Positions 23,311-35,900 of a DNA stretch of 64,000 bases are shown here, in pieces. A program made the position numbers and the translations under genes. Source of the stretch: Epiperipatus broadwayi (Eukaryota > Onychophora > Udeonychophora > Euonychophora > Peripatidae); the NCBI GenBank assembly GCA_028023455.1, contig JAQFVV010012398.1, forward strand, positions 11,895,160-11,959,159. Direction: 5' to 3'. Numbering within the stretch: the stretch's first letter is position 1; the number at the start of each line of letters is the position of its first letter. Below the pieces are notes generated by a model that made no database searches, was not told where the DNA came from, and was given only the letters and a program-made list of their open reading frames with translations.

Positions 23311-26300
23311 TGATATAAGAACCATCTGTTATTTAACACACAGAAAGATGCAATAATAATAAAAAAGAAATAATGAAAATCATAGTAACTTCTTAAAATA
23401 ATAATTTAGAATCATGGATACATTCCTCAGGGATAGATCATTTAACTTAAAAAAATATATATAAGTATTCTTTTTCTACTGTGCTGGATATTTATTTGCT
23501 TCATTTTCGATTAATACTATACTCCTCTTTTGGATTACAAATACAATCTCTTTAGATTTATTATTTATAATAGGGCTTCTCTTACGGCCCTTAAGTTCAA
23601 TACCTTCCTTTAAATCTTCATTAATTCTGAGACTTCAATAAACATTTATCATGGATTATATAACTCTTAGTATATGAAACTTTTATAAATAAAATATAGA
23701 AATTACTTCTATCTCATATGTGAAGAAATATGCATATATAACACAAACATAAAATATCTACAGCATGATCTACCTTTTTAAACATGTCTAATGATGAAAT
23801 TGTGAATTAAATTATGAAGAGAAATGTTAAATAATGATAAAATCGTAAACACAAATATAATACATTATATACATATTTATAAATGATTTCTACAAGAACA
23901 AATGACAATTTAATTTCCAACCTATATTGTGTATAACAGATATGTATAGTATGTGTGTACAATACATTTAAATTAAAACAAGTGTTTTAATGACCAATAA
24001 TATCTAATATATAATAATTTGTTAATAAATTGAAATTTGCAACCAAGGTGTAAGAATTAATGGACAATAGAAAAATTTTAATAATAAGTAACTTCTAGCA
24101 TTTTTACTATTAATATTAACAAATTAAAGATTTAAAATAATTTACTTATATTATGCAAGAATATATATATTGCATGTGAATCAAAATAAATAAAAAAATT
24201 TAATACTCAATTAAACTTAATTCTTAATATGTTGCTAATTATAATTATTGATTAAAACTCAAAATTCAGTATATATAGTTAACTTTAAAACCAATGTACA
24301 AAAAAGAAAATAAATATTAAAAAAATGACCATATTAGTTACCATTTAATTTTCTTTATTCTCTCTTCATTTTAAAGTTCAATAACTATTTAATGTATTTT
24401 TATCCGTTCCAGCATGGTTTAGATAACATATAAAATAGTTTAAAATGACAAATGCATGAATTCATGAGCCTTTTTGTTTTATAAACGATTAACTCATAGC
24501 ATTTTTTTTTTAAATCTGGATTAGGTTATAATGTATCAGTTAGAATGATAGACAGATTTTGAATATTTAGCTAATGCTTATATTGGCTTGCTGTATATAA
24601 ATAGCTATTCATTTGTTTGTTTTCTACTTCAAATGTCTGCTAGTCAATAATTTGCTTATTTTTCACTAGATCTTGATTGTGAAATAAGGCAAGATGGAGG
24701 GTTTAAACCCCTGGATCATAAATTTATCATTTAGCCTCCATTCCTAATGATGTATGGAGTCTAATAAATAGTGTCATTATGCAAAGAAAATTGTATAGGA
24801 GACGACAGCAAAGTTTTGCTTTCTTTCTTTAATGGCAATTGCTAATCCTTGTTGCTATAGTATTTTTTATGTCTATGGTTTAGCTCAGTCTTTCACGCTG
24901 CTGATATCTATATCTTTATTACAACAATTGTCAATTTTTAAATATTAAAATTTTTAAAAAAATTATATATAAAAAATTAGCTTTACAGTTTACAAAAACA
25001 AAATAGATAAATAAAGAACAAATAATAAAATTACTTCGCAAACAATTTCTAAAAACAAAAATATGATCTAAACATGTTTAATAATTTTATATGCCAATAT
25101 TTTACTCATTGATATTACAAAAAAGCAAGTACTTTAAACACAAACCAATATCTTGGTAAAGTCTATACTCATACATATATATATATTTATTTCACCACTG
25201 TCATTTAAATCCCACAATCACAAATAAATGCATATATCAAAAAAAAAAAAAAAAATGAAATAAATAATGATAACAACGACATATATAAAAATTCCCAAAT
25301 CAAAGATTTTTTTAAAAACAATAATGACGTTTTGATGGAAAGGGTGGGCCTTTACAATATATATATATTACAACATTACGATCAAATAAGTTATATCAGA
25401 CATTTGACCATTATATTTAAAACATTTGCATTTCTAACTAGAAACCAACAAAGTATGGAGCAATTTAATTCACATGATTATTACTATCTTTTTTAAAGTA
25501 ATTACTAATAATAGTTACTGTGACGTATAAATAACCAAATAATAAAAAATAATAATAAATAATAAAATAATAATAAATAATAAAATTTATACACCAAAAC
25601 ATCCAATTATCAACACACTCATAAAAGGTTTTGTTTATGGGGATTTTGCAATTATAAGAAATGCAACTTTCATCACTTTCTGTCTATGGTTTGTCAGATG
25701 CTTCCTAATCTTCAAGTCTGTTATACCTGATCCAACATTAATTTTTTTTACAAAAATTAAAAGATATCAAAGAAAGAGATTTGAAGTTAGCTCCTCACCT
25801 AATAGCAAATTCCACATGGAATCTTATTAATATTGGACATTAAGTAATTTAATGGTTTATAAATGTATTGCCAAATTTAATGTTATTTTATAATTTTTTC
25901 TTTATTGTAAACATAGTTGAATAAACCTGTTTTTGATACTACTAAATAACCATTTCAAGATTAAATCACTATTCGGTACTAAATGATTCTACATAAGGTA
26001 TATTTTGAGGCTTTTAGCATTGTATGGAGAGTGGGTGAATTCAAAGTCTAATAAATTTTCAATTGACCAAAGTAACAATTTATAATTTTGGTACATATTT
26101 ATGCCCCTGTATGGAGTAATACAATAGCAGAATCTGAAACTCTGGGGATTGCTGATTTTAGCTCTAGCTCTGTGTCTCCAGTGCTAAAATGCCTTATGAA
26201 TTTTCTAGCAATAAATCATTTGATTATTTTTTATTATTATGATTACTTGCAGTCTTTTTTATTTATACCAAAAATCAATGAGCATTTGTGATTAATTTCC

Positions 26301-27429
26301 CCGTCTGTTAATGTGTTTGATCTTCACTCTTATTTTTTTGACTTCTTACAGTTCTCTGTAATAATTCTTTTATTATTAATAATCTTAACATTAGGCATAT
26401 GCCCATTTCTTTTTTTCATTTTTATAGCTTTTTTTAATAATCCCCTTAATATTATCTTAACATTAGGAATATGTCAAATTTCATTTTATTGTTGTTCTTT
26501 GTTGATTTATTGCTTTAACATTTTTAATTCTTTTATCATATTTGGCTTATTCATTTTCTTCATTTTATTTAAATTCAAAATTCTACCCCCCCCCCCATCA
26601 TTCTTCACTTCAATATTTTAACAAGTACTTTTTTTTAATTCCATGATTCACATATTAGTTGCTTTGTTTAAAGGGAGGGGGTTTTCCAATTTTTTTATTT
26701 TGCCATTCAAGCAATTTTCTAAATTTTTCATAATACTAACTTGTCCTATAATTTTTAGTTATTAATCTACTTTTATTGTATTTATATATTGTACACATTT
26801 TAATTGTGCCTTAATTAAAATTGTTAGATACTCAAAATACTATAAATTTTAAATTTCAAGTCATTAATATTAAACAACAACAATTGCACTTAAAACTACC
26901 TTATACACTGTTATTAATGCATTAAGTGATACTTAAAGGGCATATTAATAGTCTGTTATAAGTATAAATTTTATTAATCATGTTGTTTAAAGTATAAATA
27001 ATGTATTAATATTTATTAAAATAATGCAGTTTTTATTGTAAGTAAATCTAAATTTTAACAGTTATTAATTAAATCTATAAAATTAGTTAACTTAAAATAT
27101 TTTAAATAAATCATAGTAAGACAAAGCATTATCTAATTAAAGCAGCTATATTAATGACATGTGTGTATGTTTATGTGTATTATTTTGCAATATTTAATTT
27201 GCTAGCAATAATTACTTTAGTTAAAAAGTGATAAAGAATTGACTTGTATTTAGTATTTAATAAATACTAAATAGATATGAGAAACAATGTATTTCATGCA
27301 ATGTTTATTTAATAATATTTAGTTGATTAAATAATTATATTAAAAAATATTTATTACAAATTTAAATATTATATAAGTTAAATTGCTATTTTTAGATTTT
27401 TTTTTCTGTCATTCTTTAATTAAATCTAA
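23311..27429. other. AT-rich spacer with a possible SINE remnant and C11 run
   Basis: No gene is recognised. In 25.0-25.2 kb, C exceeds G on the + strand, opposite to the 10-13 kb block. A possible short interspersed element lies at about 26088-26215; its end, CTAGCAATAAA, matches the end of the tRNA-like element near 47700. A run of 11 C is at 26586-26596. AATAAT-type repeats occur near 25540-25590. The 102-codon hydrophobic frame at 26313-26621 is translated T-rich DNA and not convincing. Confidence 0.4.
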
Positions 27430-27672
27430 AAATCGAACTTAAACTTAGTGATTGGAAATCGAGTTTGTTGGATGATTGATTTCAGTAGTCTGCTGATCAA
27501 TTGGGGCTGCCTATATAAGAGAAGGAGAATAGGTATATGTAGTGTGCGTGAAAAGTTATCAATAAAGTACTAAACAATTTAAAAATTTATTTTGCTAAAA
27601 GAAACAGTTAATATTTTGTGTTTAAATTTTATCTTTATTTAAACCAACAAAATAAAAAAGTAACCAGTCAAC
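27430..27672 (+). promoter_or_regulatory. LTR-like or promoter-like segment, tentative
   Basis: The segment has CAATTGGGG, then a TATA box (CTATATAAGAG at about 27511-27521), then 40-50 bp further AATAAA (about 27562), and ends in CCAGTCA followed by a purine-rich GGAGGAAAAAATGG. A TATA box followed closely by a polyadenylation signal is typical of LTR retrotransposon R regions, but no second LTR, primer-binding site or gag/pol was found. A host promoter or chance are alternatives. Confidence 0.25.
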
Positions 27673-28761
27673 TCTCCAAGGAGGAAAAAATGGCCACATT
27701 GATATTTACTTATTGGAGCAATTGGAAAAAAGAAAAATACATGAATGGTTTGGACAAAGTTACAATATTATTGGAATTTTCACTTTAATCTACAGAAAAA
27801 GATGACCCTTATAGAAATAATGGACCACGCAATGGTATATTACATAAGACTTTGTTTATGGTATTATAGAAGTATTTTTCTATTTGCTTACAAACTTTTA
27901 TATGATTCTAAAAGAACATAGTATTAACTTCTGAATTGAACTATTTAATCTTCTGCTTTAGCGTTTTGATTGCAGAACTGTTATTTTATTTTTTTTACTA
28001 ATATTGTAAATGTTTTTAATGACTTACAATATAAGATGTTTAAAACTATAATGAAACTGCTAAAATATAAGTTATACTTTAACCAATTTATTATAACAGT
28101 GTATCATTCTGTTATTTTTAAAAGAGAGAAAAAATACGGAAATTTATGTTAAGATTATACTGAGAGAAATAAAATATTTCAGGAATTAATCTAGGGTCTG
28201 CAGTAAAGCTAAAGATTATAATCCATATTTATTCCAATTGGAACCACTTATAAAGTTTTCTTTTTACTGTGTTTTAAAGTGTTTTTCTTAAATATTAAAA
28301 GAACTGTAATATTACAAGAATACCCACCCGCGGACAATTAATTAACTTTAAAAGAAAATGATTTTAGCAATTTCTGATTTTCAAGCTTATTTTATTCATT
28401 GTGAGCAGATAGATGGTGGGATGGAGATTTTAATAAATGAATTGACTGTTTAAACTTCTGTTCAAACTTACATTTCAGGATGGTTTTGGTGAAAAAAATT
28501 TACTTTTATTAATTTTATTTTTTGGGATTGTTATATTTTAAAAAATTTAAGTTTAATGTTTTATATTTATCATTTTGAATTTTAATAGGTATTATGTATG
28601 TGGGTATACTATAATTTAGTATATAATAGAGTTATCTATATTTTACAATATATTAAAAGTATGGTAAATAATGGTTTATTTTTATATTAAAATGGAGTAT
28701 TGCTACACAAATGTTACTGAATTATAACATTTATTGGTAATTTTTATTGTTTGTTTTAATA
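27673..28761. other. AT-rich spacer
   Basis: There is a 32-codon open frame after the ATG at about 27690 and a 60-codon frame at 27970-28152. Neither shows a recognisable domain. Confidence 0.35.
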
Positions 28762-28763
28762 TA

Positions 28764-29963
28764 CACCTGGGTCTCTTTACGTGGACTTATTTAACACGAT
28801 TTTGAAGTTACACGATTCGTGTTTCACCGGAAGTCAACCTCCGATAATGCGCTATTACTTTAAATAATAAATTTCACGCACTTACGTTATATTCAAAATA
28901 ATAGCACATTATTGGAATTCTACTTTCATCTTAGTAATTTCAATATTTTCAGTGCTTTATAATAGTAAGATTTTATGCAATAATGAAATTAAAATCATGA
29001 TTTCCACATTTTATGTATACACACATTAAATTTTACAAGATTATAATGTAAATTTGTTCAAACATTGTGCGTGTTAATTTTGCATTTTAAATCACATTCT
29101 GTTTTTGCTTTTTAATTAAAAAAGAACGTAATCAATTATTAATCATTTAGTGTCCACAAGTTTATTTTTAAAAGGTCAGTAATATCAGTGGGCATAATTA
29201 AAAATTAAAATCTGATTTTTAATAGTAATTAACAATTTAAAAATTACTTACGGGTAACTTGAAATTAATGTGATGTAAAACGAAATTTGATTTTTAAATG
29301 GAATTGAAAATTAAAGACAAAAATAAGAATTTAATTTTTAGTTATTAGTTTTAATTAAATTTTTCCCAGCAGTGGTGAATAAATGTCTTTTTGTTATCAT
29401 AAGTCTAAGTTCATAAACAATTAATAAAATCATCATCGTCGTCAACAGAAAACCATTTCCACAACATGAGAGTGAACTTGGTGCTAGTTGTATTTCCTCT
29501 TGTGAGAATAATTGCTGAGATATTCTTGACTTCGTTTAAGGAGAAGCCAAATACATCACATCACATGAGAATCTGATTTTTTACTAGTTTGCAAATGAAC
29601 GTGTTTTTGGGCAAATAACGATAATAATTAAAACGTGTATAAAAAAATGTAAATTACTGTACTGTAAATTATGCATAAAAATATATTATTTTGAATAAAA
29701 TTAAATATTATAGTTAAAAAAAGTTTGTCTTATATCAATTTTGTTCAAATTTGAAATCTTTTATTAGTCATGTTTCATTTCCTTATTTTTTTTTGCGTGA
29801 ATTTTAAAGTAATTTTACGTTAGTGCTTTGCTTTTACGCGAATTTTGAAAAATCACAGACCGCATCCCCCCTTTTTCAATGTAAGTTACGTCTATTTTTG
29901 CACGATTGCGTTTGCTCGTGTTTTCTGAGGAACCTATCTATCGCATAAAATGAGACCCAGGTG
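28764..29963. mobile_element. 1.2-kb TA-flanked TIR element, pogo/Tigger-like, non-autonomous
   Basis: Both ends begin CACCTGGGTCTC (12 bp identical as inverted repeats) and both are flanked by TA (28762-28763 and 29964-29965), the target duplication of the Tc1/mariner/pogo superfamily. Subterminal sequences are richer in CG dinucleotides than the surroundings (ACACGATTTTGAAG near the left, ACGCGAATTTTGAAAAAT near the right), like the ends of Tigger elements. No transposase frame is present inside. The ends start with CACC, like the elements at 43330 and 54418, but then diverge, so it is a different family. It contains the 60-bp block shared with 21254-21314. Confidence 0.7.
29508..29567. repeat. 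60-bp block shared with 21254-21314
   Basis: This is the second occurrence of the block beginning ATAATTGCTGAGATATTC. Flanking sequences differ completely from the first occurrence, so the homology is limited to about 60 bp. Confidence 0.8.
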
Positions 29964-29965
29964 TA

Positions 29966-32900
29966 TGCTTATTTAGTTTGTTTAATATTTTTTCTATTTC
30001 AAATTTAAAACGGTAAAATAACCTAGTGTTTTGTTCTGAAAAATTATTTCTCATATCTTGCAAATTGCCATTTTAAAGTTATAATGAATATTGGCTTCTG
30101 GATGAAAGATGTTTATTTGGTGATTAATTATTAGTGTGGTCACAATTTTTATATTTTAGATAATTAATTATTTTATTAAACACTTATTTACAAGTGTTAA
30201 TTTTTTTTTGCTTTGTGTGTATGTTATTATCAATTAAGTTATGCTAGTGCATTCTGGTATTGTTAGAGTGTATAGTCCTATTAATGGGTATTTATTAATT
30301 TTTGTGTTTCAGTTTTGAGGAATATTTCAGCTGTTATTATAAAATGTATTAAGCTGCCATATTTTCAGTTTACTGCTTGGATGTGCGTGCTTATGGTGTT
30401 TAAACTTCTTGTCAAATGTAACTGTTTGGGTTTGCATGGGTATTCAGTTTTTATGTTTTATTCCCATAGTGCATAGTGTAAGTCATAGGGAGAACATAGG
30501 TCATCTAGTAATGAATGCAGATAGACCATTTGATATAATTCCCATGAAAGTTTTATTTATAGATTATTAAAAGTGCTTCTATAAAGAACCTGGTTACAGA
30601 CATCACATCTAATATAGCAATATGTATTTGAAAATCTTGTGAAAAGTTATTCTATCCACATAAGCATGTATACGTTTATATAGATACAAAACCTAGGATT
30701 TATGACCTCTATAAAGTTGTTAGTATTATAAATGTTAGTTAGCATCACACATAAGCAAAATTTAATAATAAATACTAATCGTGATTTTGCTAAATAATCC
30801 TGCAAGCAATGGAAACAGATAATTAAATTTCAATTAATTTTGAAAAATGTTTAATAATTGCTACTTTAAAAAAATAGAATTTGCTAGAAAAAAAAATGTA
30901 ATAAGAGTAATTCCTATATGCCAATTTTAAACCTATATGTTAATGTGAAATATGACTTAGGCTATTCTTTAATTCAAAATGCTTGTTTTGTTTTACATAT
31001 ATGAAATAGTATTTTAAAATTTATATTTTAAAAACTTTACTTATTGCCAAGTAATTAATAGTCAATTAAAGTAGCATATATGTTTAATTATTTTCTGGTT
31101 AACTCAATAAAATAACCATAAAATTATTATCGAAAAAATAAAACTTGCATTTCATTAAGGTGAATAGTAATTTATAAAATCATCAAAGGTATAACAATAT
31201 TTTATATTTTTTGTTTTGCTTTATTTTAAAGTAAAAAGGGAAGATATAATATAATAATTTAAATTATACTAGCTGTAATTCAAATATTTGTCCACTTTGA
31301 AATATAGTGTTATTAAGAAATAGTTATAGTTTATTACAAAAGGTTAAGTAAATTCATTTTGCATAGATAAATTTGTAAATATAAAATTATTTTATTCGAA
31401 TTTGTAAATAGTCACTTTAATTGAAAATTACTTATATTTTGTGTGTTATAAAATAAAACTTAAATATTGATTTGTAAATTCTATATATTGTTTTGCAAAT
31501 AAATTGATTTTTGTAGAATTTAAAATTGTGTAGTTTGACATTATTTATGTTTCCATATTTCTATTTATCATTTATTACAGACCCTGATTAAATTCAGTGT
31601 TTACTTTATTGCACACTTATAATAAATCATTTTATTTAATATTTGTATTACACTTATGAAAATGATCTATTTTTGTCAAAAAGTATATGATAGTTGTTTT
31701 ATAAATTATCATAGATTCAGAAAAACTTAAGAATTTTTGTTGTTTGTTTTAAACTAATAACAATCATTACTATTATTATTAGACTTAGTTTGTATTCAAA
31801 TACAGAACTTATTATTATTTTAAGGTGTGTAATCAGAGCTATATTTGGATATCCATATGCCAATTATTTATTAAATAATAAAGTTTACTTAAATATTTGC
31901 ATTATAAGATTAGTTATACTATATTTATAGTAAGTCAGTATTATCATCATGAGAGATGATTCCTGTGTATTTTAATAATCCAAACTATATTTTATTAGAT
32001 TTCTTAAATTATAACAGAGATTTTTCTTAAATTAATTCAAAATCCTATAAAATCTAAAATAACTATTTTTACAGTTTAGTTATCATATTGCAGAGCAAAA
32101 TTATTATAGTTTGTTTAATAATATTATTATTTTACATTTTTTCTAAATTTTGTCTGGATTATTGGATTTCCATAAAATTGCTCTTTACTATCCAAAATCC
32201 TATGCTTTGTTCCTTTTGTAATATGATATCCCTGAGATAAAGATTAAAGTACAATAAAGATTTAGATCAAGATTTACTTCAAATTAAAATTAGAATATAA
32301 ATTTATTTTTATAATAAATTTTAATATTATTGTTCTTAAATATTTAGTTGGAAAATTATTTTAGCTTATTTAAATAGGATTATTATAATTAGTCATACAG
32401 ATATGATTGTAATTCTTAAAAGGTTCTATACTGTCAAATATATGTCTTTAATACTTATTTGACTTTAAGGCAGTCTGTACATCTTGGTATGGGAACACAG
32501 TCTCATTAGTCAATTTATTATTATTGCTATTATTATTCTGAGCTATGAAATTATTAATTAATAAGTATTTACTTATTAAAGCAGTTTGAGATCAGTGGTT
32601 ATTATTACTTGATTATTGTTTAACACTTTTTGTTGTCTTGTTGCTCACCTTCGATTGTGCCCATTGCCGTGGGTTGCAATTACAATATATATATTAAATT
32701 CAGATGCAATCAGATTGATGTCAATTCCCAATGCTCTATGGAGTCCTTTTTTTTAAATAATGACTACTATTGGTGAAGTCTTGATATTTTTTTAATAGGC
32801 ATTGTAGTTTATTCCTTTTTATTACTTGATCATTCCCTTCTTTTTTTTTTTTTTTAAAAAAAAAAAACATTATCAATAAAACATTTCATTTTACATATCT

Positions 32901-35900
32901 TTAAGCACTGTCCCATTATCCGTAAGTCAGATGTAAAAATATTTTTTTAATTCATTCATTTGATATTAAATATTATATAGATAAAGAGTCTTGTGGCACA
33001 ACGGTTAATTCATCAACTTATCATTCCTGATTTGGAAATCAAAAGATCAGCAGGTCAAGTGAATCATGGGATTTTTGTGTTTATCACAAAGAAGCTTATA
33101 TTTATTTTTTTCAGTCATAGTTGGAAAATATGTTTTTAATTATTGTTAGCTAAAAAGTAAAGGTCTTAGGTTAGTCTAAATTATTCAGTAAGTGTCACTG
33201 TACTGAATGAAAAATCAAAAATGATTGGATTATAATGAGGTCCTCATTATGTGGAGAAATTCTCTATTCTTTTTTTAACAAGGTTTTTTTTTTTTGTCAT
33301 CAATATTTTACATTGCTGTGGATTTAAGAATAATTTGTTAGTCAAATAATAATAATTTGCCATCATTGATAAATTATTACCATTAGTGAGGGTTATTTTT
33401 AGTAAAAGTCATGAAAACTATAAAATTATGATTGTCTTTATTTTCTCTAGCCTTTTAGAATCTGTTCATTTATCTGCCTCAGATTGCTTATTAGTTTTTC
33501 CCCAATTTCAGCTAATACTAGTTAGATATCATTTATTGATCATTATTAGATGGCTGGCCAGTTTACTATAGTCTAATTATCTGAATTGAGGCATGGTATG
33601 ATAAGTAAATGCATTGAGCACGGCACTGAAATGCTTTTTTTTCTTTTAAAGCTGTTTATTGCAGCATCTTCTATTTAAAGATATATTCTTATTATATGAA
33701 AAATATCAAATTCAGCAGGAATGCTCATTCATGGTTTGGCCATGCTTATATTGTGATCATGATTTTGACTACCTATATAAATTTCAATGAAGCTTTATAT
33801 TTCTTTTTTATTATAGTTATTGTCTGAAAATGATAATAGGCACTTATTTTTAGATCAAAGTATGAATAAGAGATTAGAATAATTGTTTTAATGCTGTTTA
33901 GCCTTTATTATTAAAATATTTATTTTATCATACTAAAATACAAAAGCTTAGAAAATGCTAACAATGCAGTTCATTGGTGTAATGTGTAGTCTGCTCAAAA
34001 GATTCTTTATTAAATTTCTAATGCAGTTCAAAATATGTTAAGACAGTGTCAAGTTGGAAGTCATTGACATGTTTATAATTGTTTGTCATTGTTAACCACT
34101 TCTCTAATGTTCTCTTCATTTAAACCATTAACTTTAAATACTACTTGCTAACACAATTAAATTATATTCAGGAAGTACAACTATTATTAACAGTGAAGTA
34201 TTAAAACTTAATCATTAGATGAAATAGTTAATTTGAGTCAGCATGTCTTGTGATCATAATTTCCACAACAGCTCTCCAAAGAGAAAATACTAAAGTAGCA
34301 AGCATTCCACAAACTTACCATTTAATGAGTAGTGATGGTTTTTGCATATTTTTTTAAACATTGTGTTACTGTCTTATAGAGAATTTGTAAGAGAGTTTTG
34401 ATCAATAATTGCTTTTCAGTAATTGGCATTCCTAAAATTTTATTATATAACTAATGTTGAGATGCCAGGATAAATCGTTTTAAGAGAGCATAACATTGGC
34501 AAGTATTTTTATTTGGTTGCATTACTTTGTTATTCAACTTTTGTTACCTGACTTTAAGCAGAGAACATATATATATAACAGGATAGTTAATGATAGTGGC
34601 TATGCTACCCGAAAGCTAAACCTATTTGGGACCTGAAAAAAAAATTATGCACAGATATCACACTTTAATGCATGAATCCCATCCCTAGAGTTTTATTAAT
34701 TTTCTTTGTACTAATTTGTAAGTATACCATTACTTTTAATCTAGTCTTAGTGATTACTTAATTAAAAGTTGTTTAATATTTCAAACTGAAGAAATGATGG
34801 ACAAAGTAATAAATAAATTATGCTGTAAAACTGAAAAAAAAAAAAAACAGTGACTCTTTCATTTTGGAATAAATTTTCAAATTAACTGAGAATTGAATAG
34901 TTTTCTTCTTATTTGATAAATGACTCCTTATCTGGTCTTTTGAATGCTACCATGATATGATGCTTAAAGTTTAAGAAAAGATTAACAAAAGCACGTAAAA
35001 CTGCTGTTGTATATAGTTGCTGATGTTTCAGTAAATCATTTAGCTGTCACCTTCGCCCTTCTATTTAGAATGTCTGTTTTTCTATTTTTGATAACTATGT
35101 CAGTGTAACAACATCGTATCTCAAGAGTCTTAATGCATTTTAACATTATAGAAAATTATATTTTATTATATAAATGATTTTTTTTAATTCATATGTCAGA
35201 ATTTTTTTTAATGTATATGATAATAAATTTCTTTATATATATAGTTCATCAGTTTAGATTTTTAAATTGCATTTTATTTATATAGTTTATACACAGAATT
35301 TTTTTTGTGTGTGCATATATATAATAAATATAATTTGGCATTGAATCAGTGATCAGAGATCTTTCTACATAAGTATCATTATTTGTTATCTGGCAGGCCA
35401 AAGGGAGTTTCTGTATAACATTCTGTTTTCGGCTCTTATTTTCCACAGTTCCGGCATATTCTTCATAATTCATCTATATAAGTCCAACCCTCTTTTATTT
35501 TATTTTCGTAATTTTTCTATAAATAAATTATTTTCTTATTTTTCGAATTATATATTTTTTTCTTTTAAATTACATTTGAAAAGTTTTCATTCTCTTTTTT
35601 ATTGTTTTCAGTTATCCAATCTTTGCTATTTATAAGGATAGGCCGAAACAATACCTCTAACTCATTTTAATTTTAAAAGTATTGTGTTACAAAACAACCT
35701 TTTATTCTTTTTTAAAAAACCGGTTATCCAATACAATTTTTTATGTTAATATTTTTGTTATTTTCATTGTCAATTATAATACAATTTACTAAATATTTAA
35801 AAACAATCTATTGTCCGGCCTATGTTTTCTTAAAATTCTATAGTTCTGTTTTAATGATTTAACTCGAAATTTCATTAATCATATTTAACATTTTCTTAAG

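Noticed and set aside
26313-26621. 102-codon hydrophobic open frame as a membrane protein
   Set aside because: It is rich in Phe, Leu and Ile because the DNA is T-rich, ends in a poly-C run, and shows no domain or conserved pattern.
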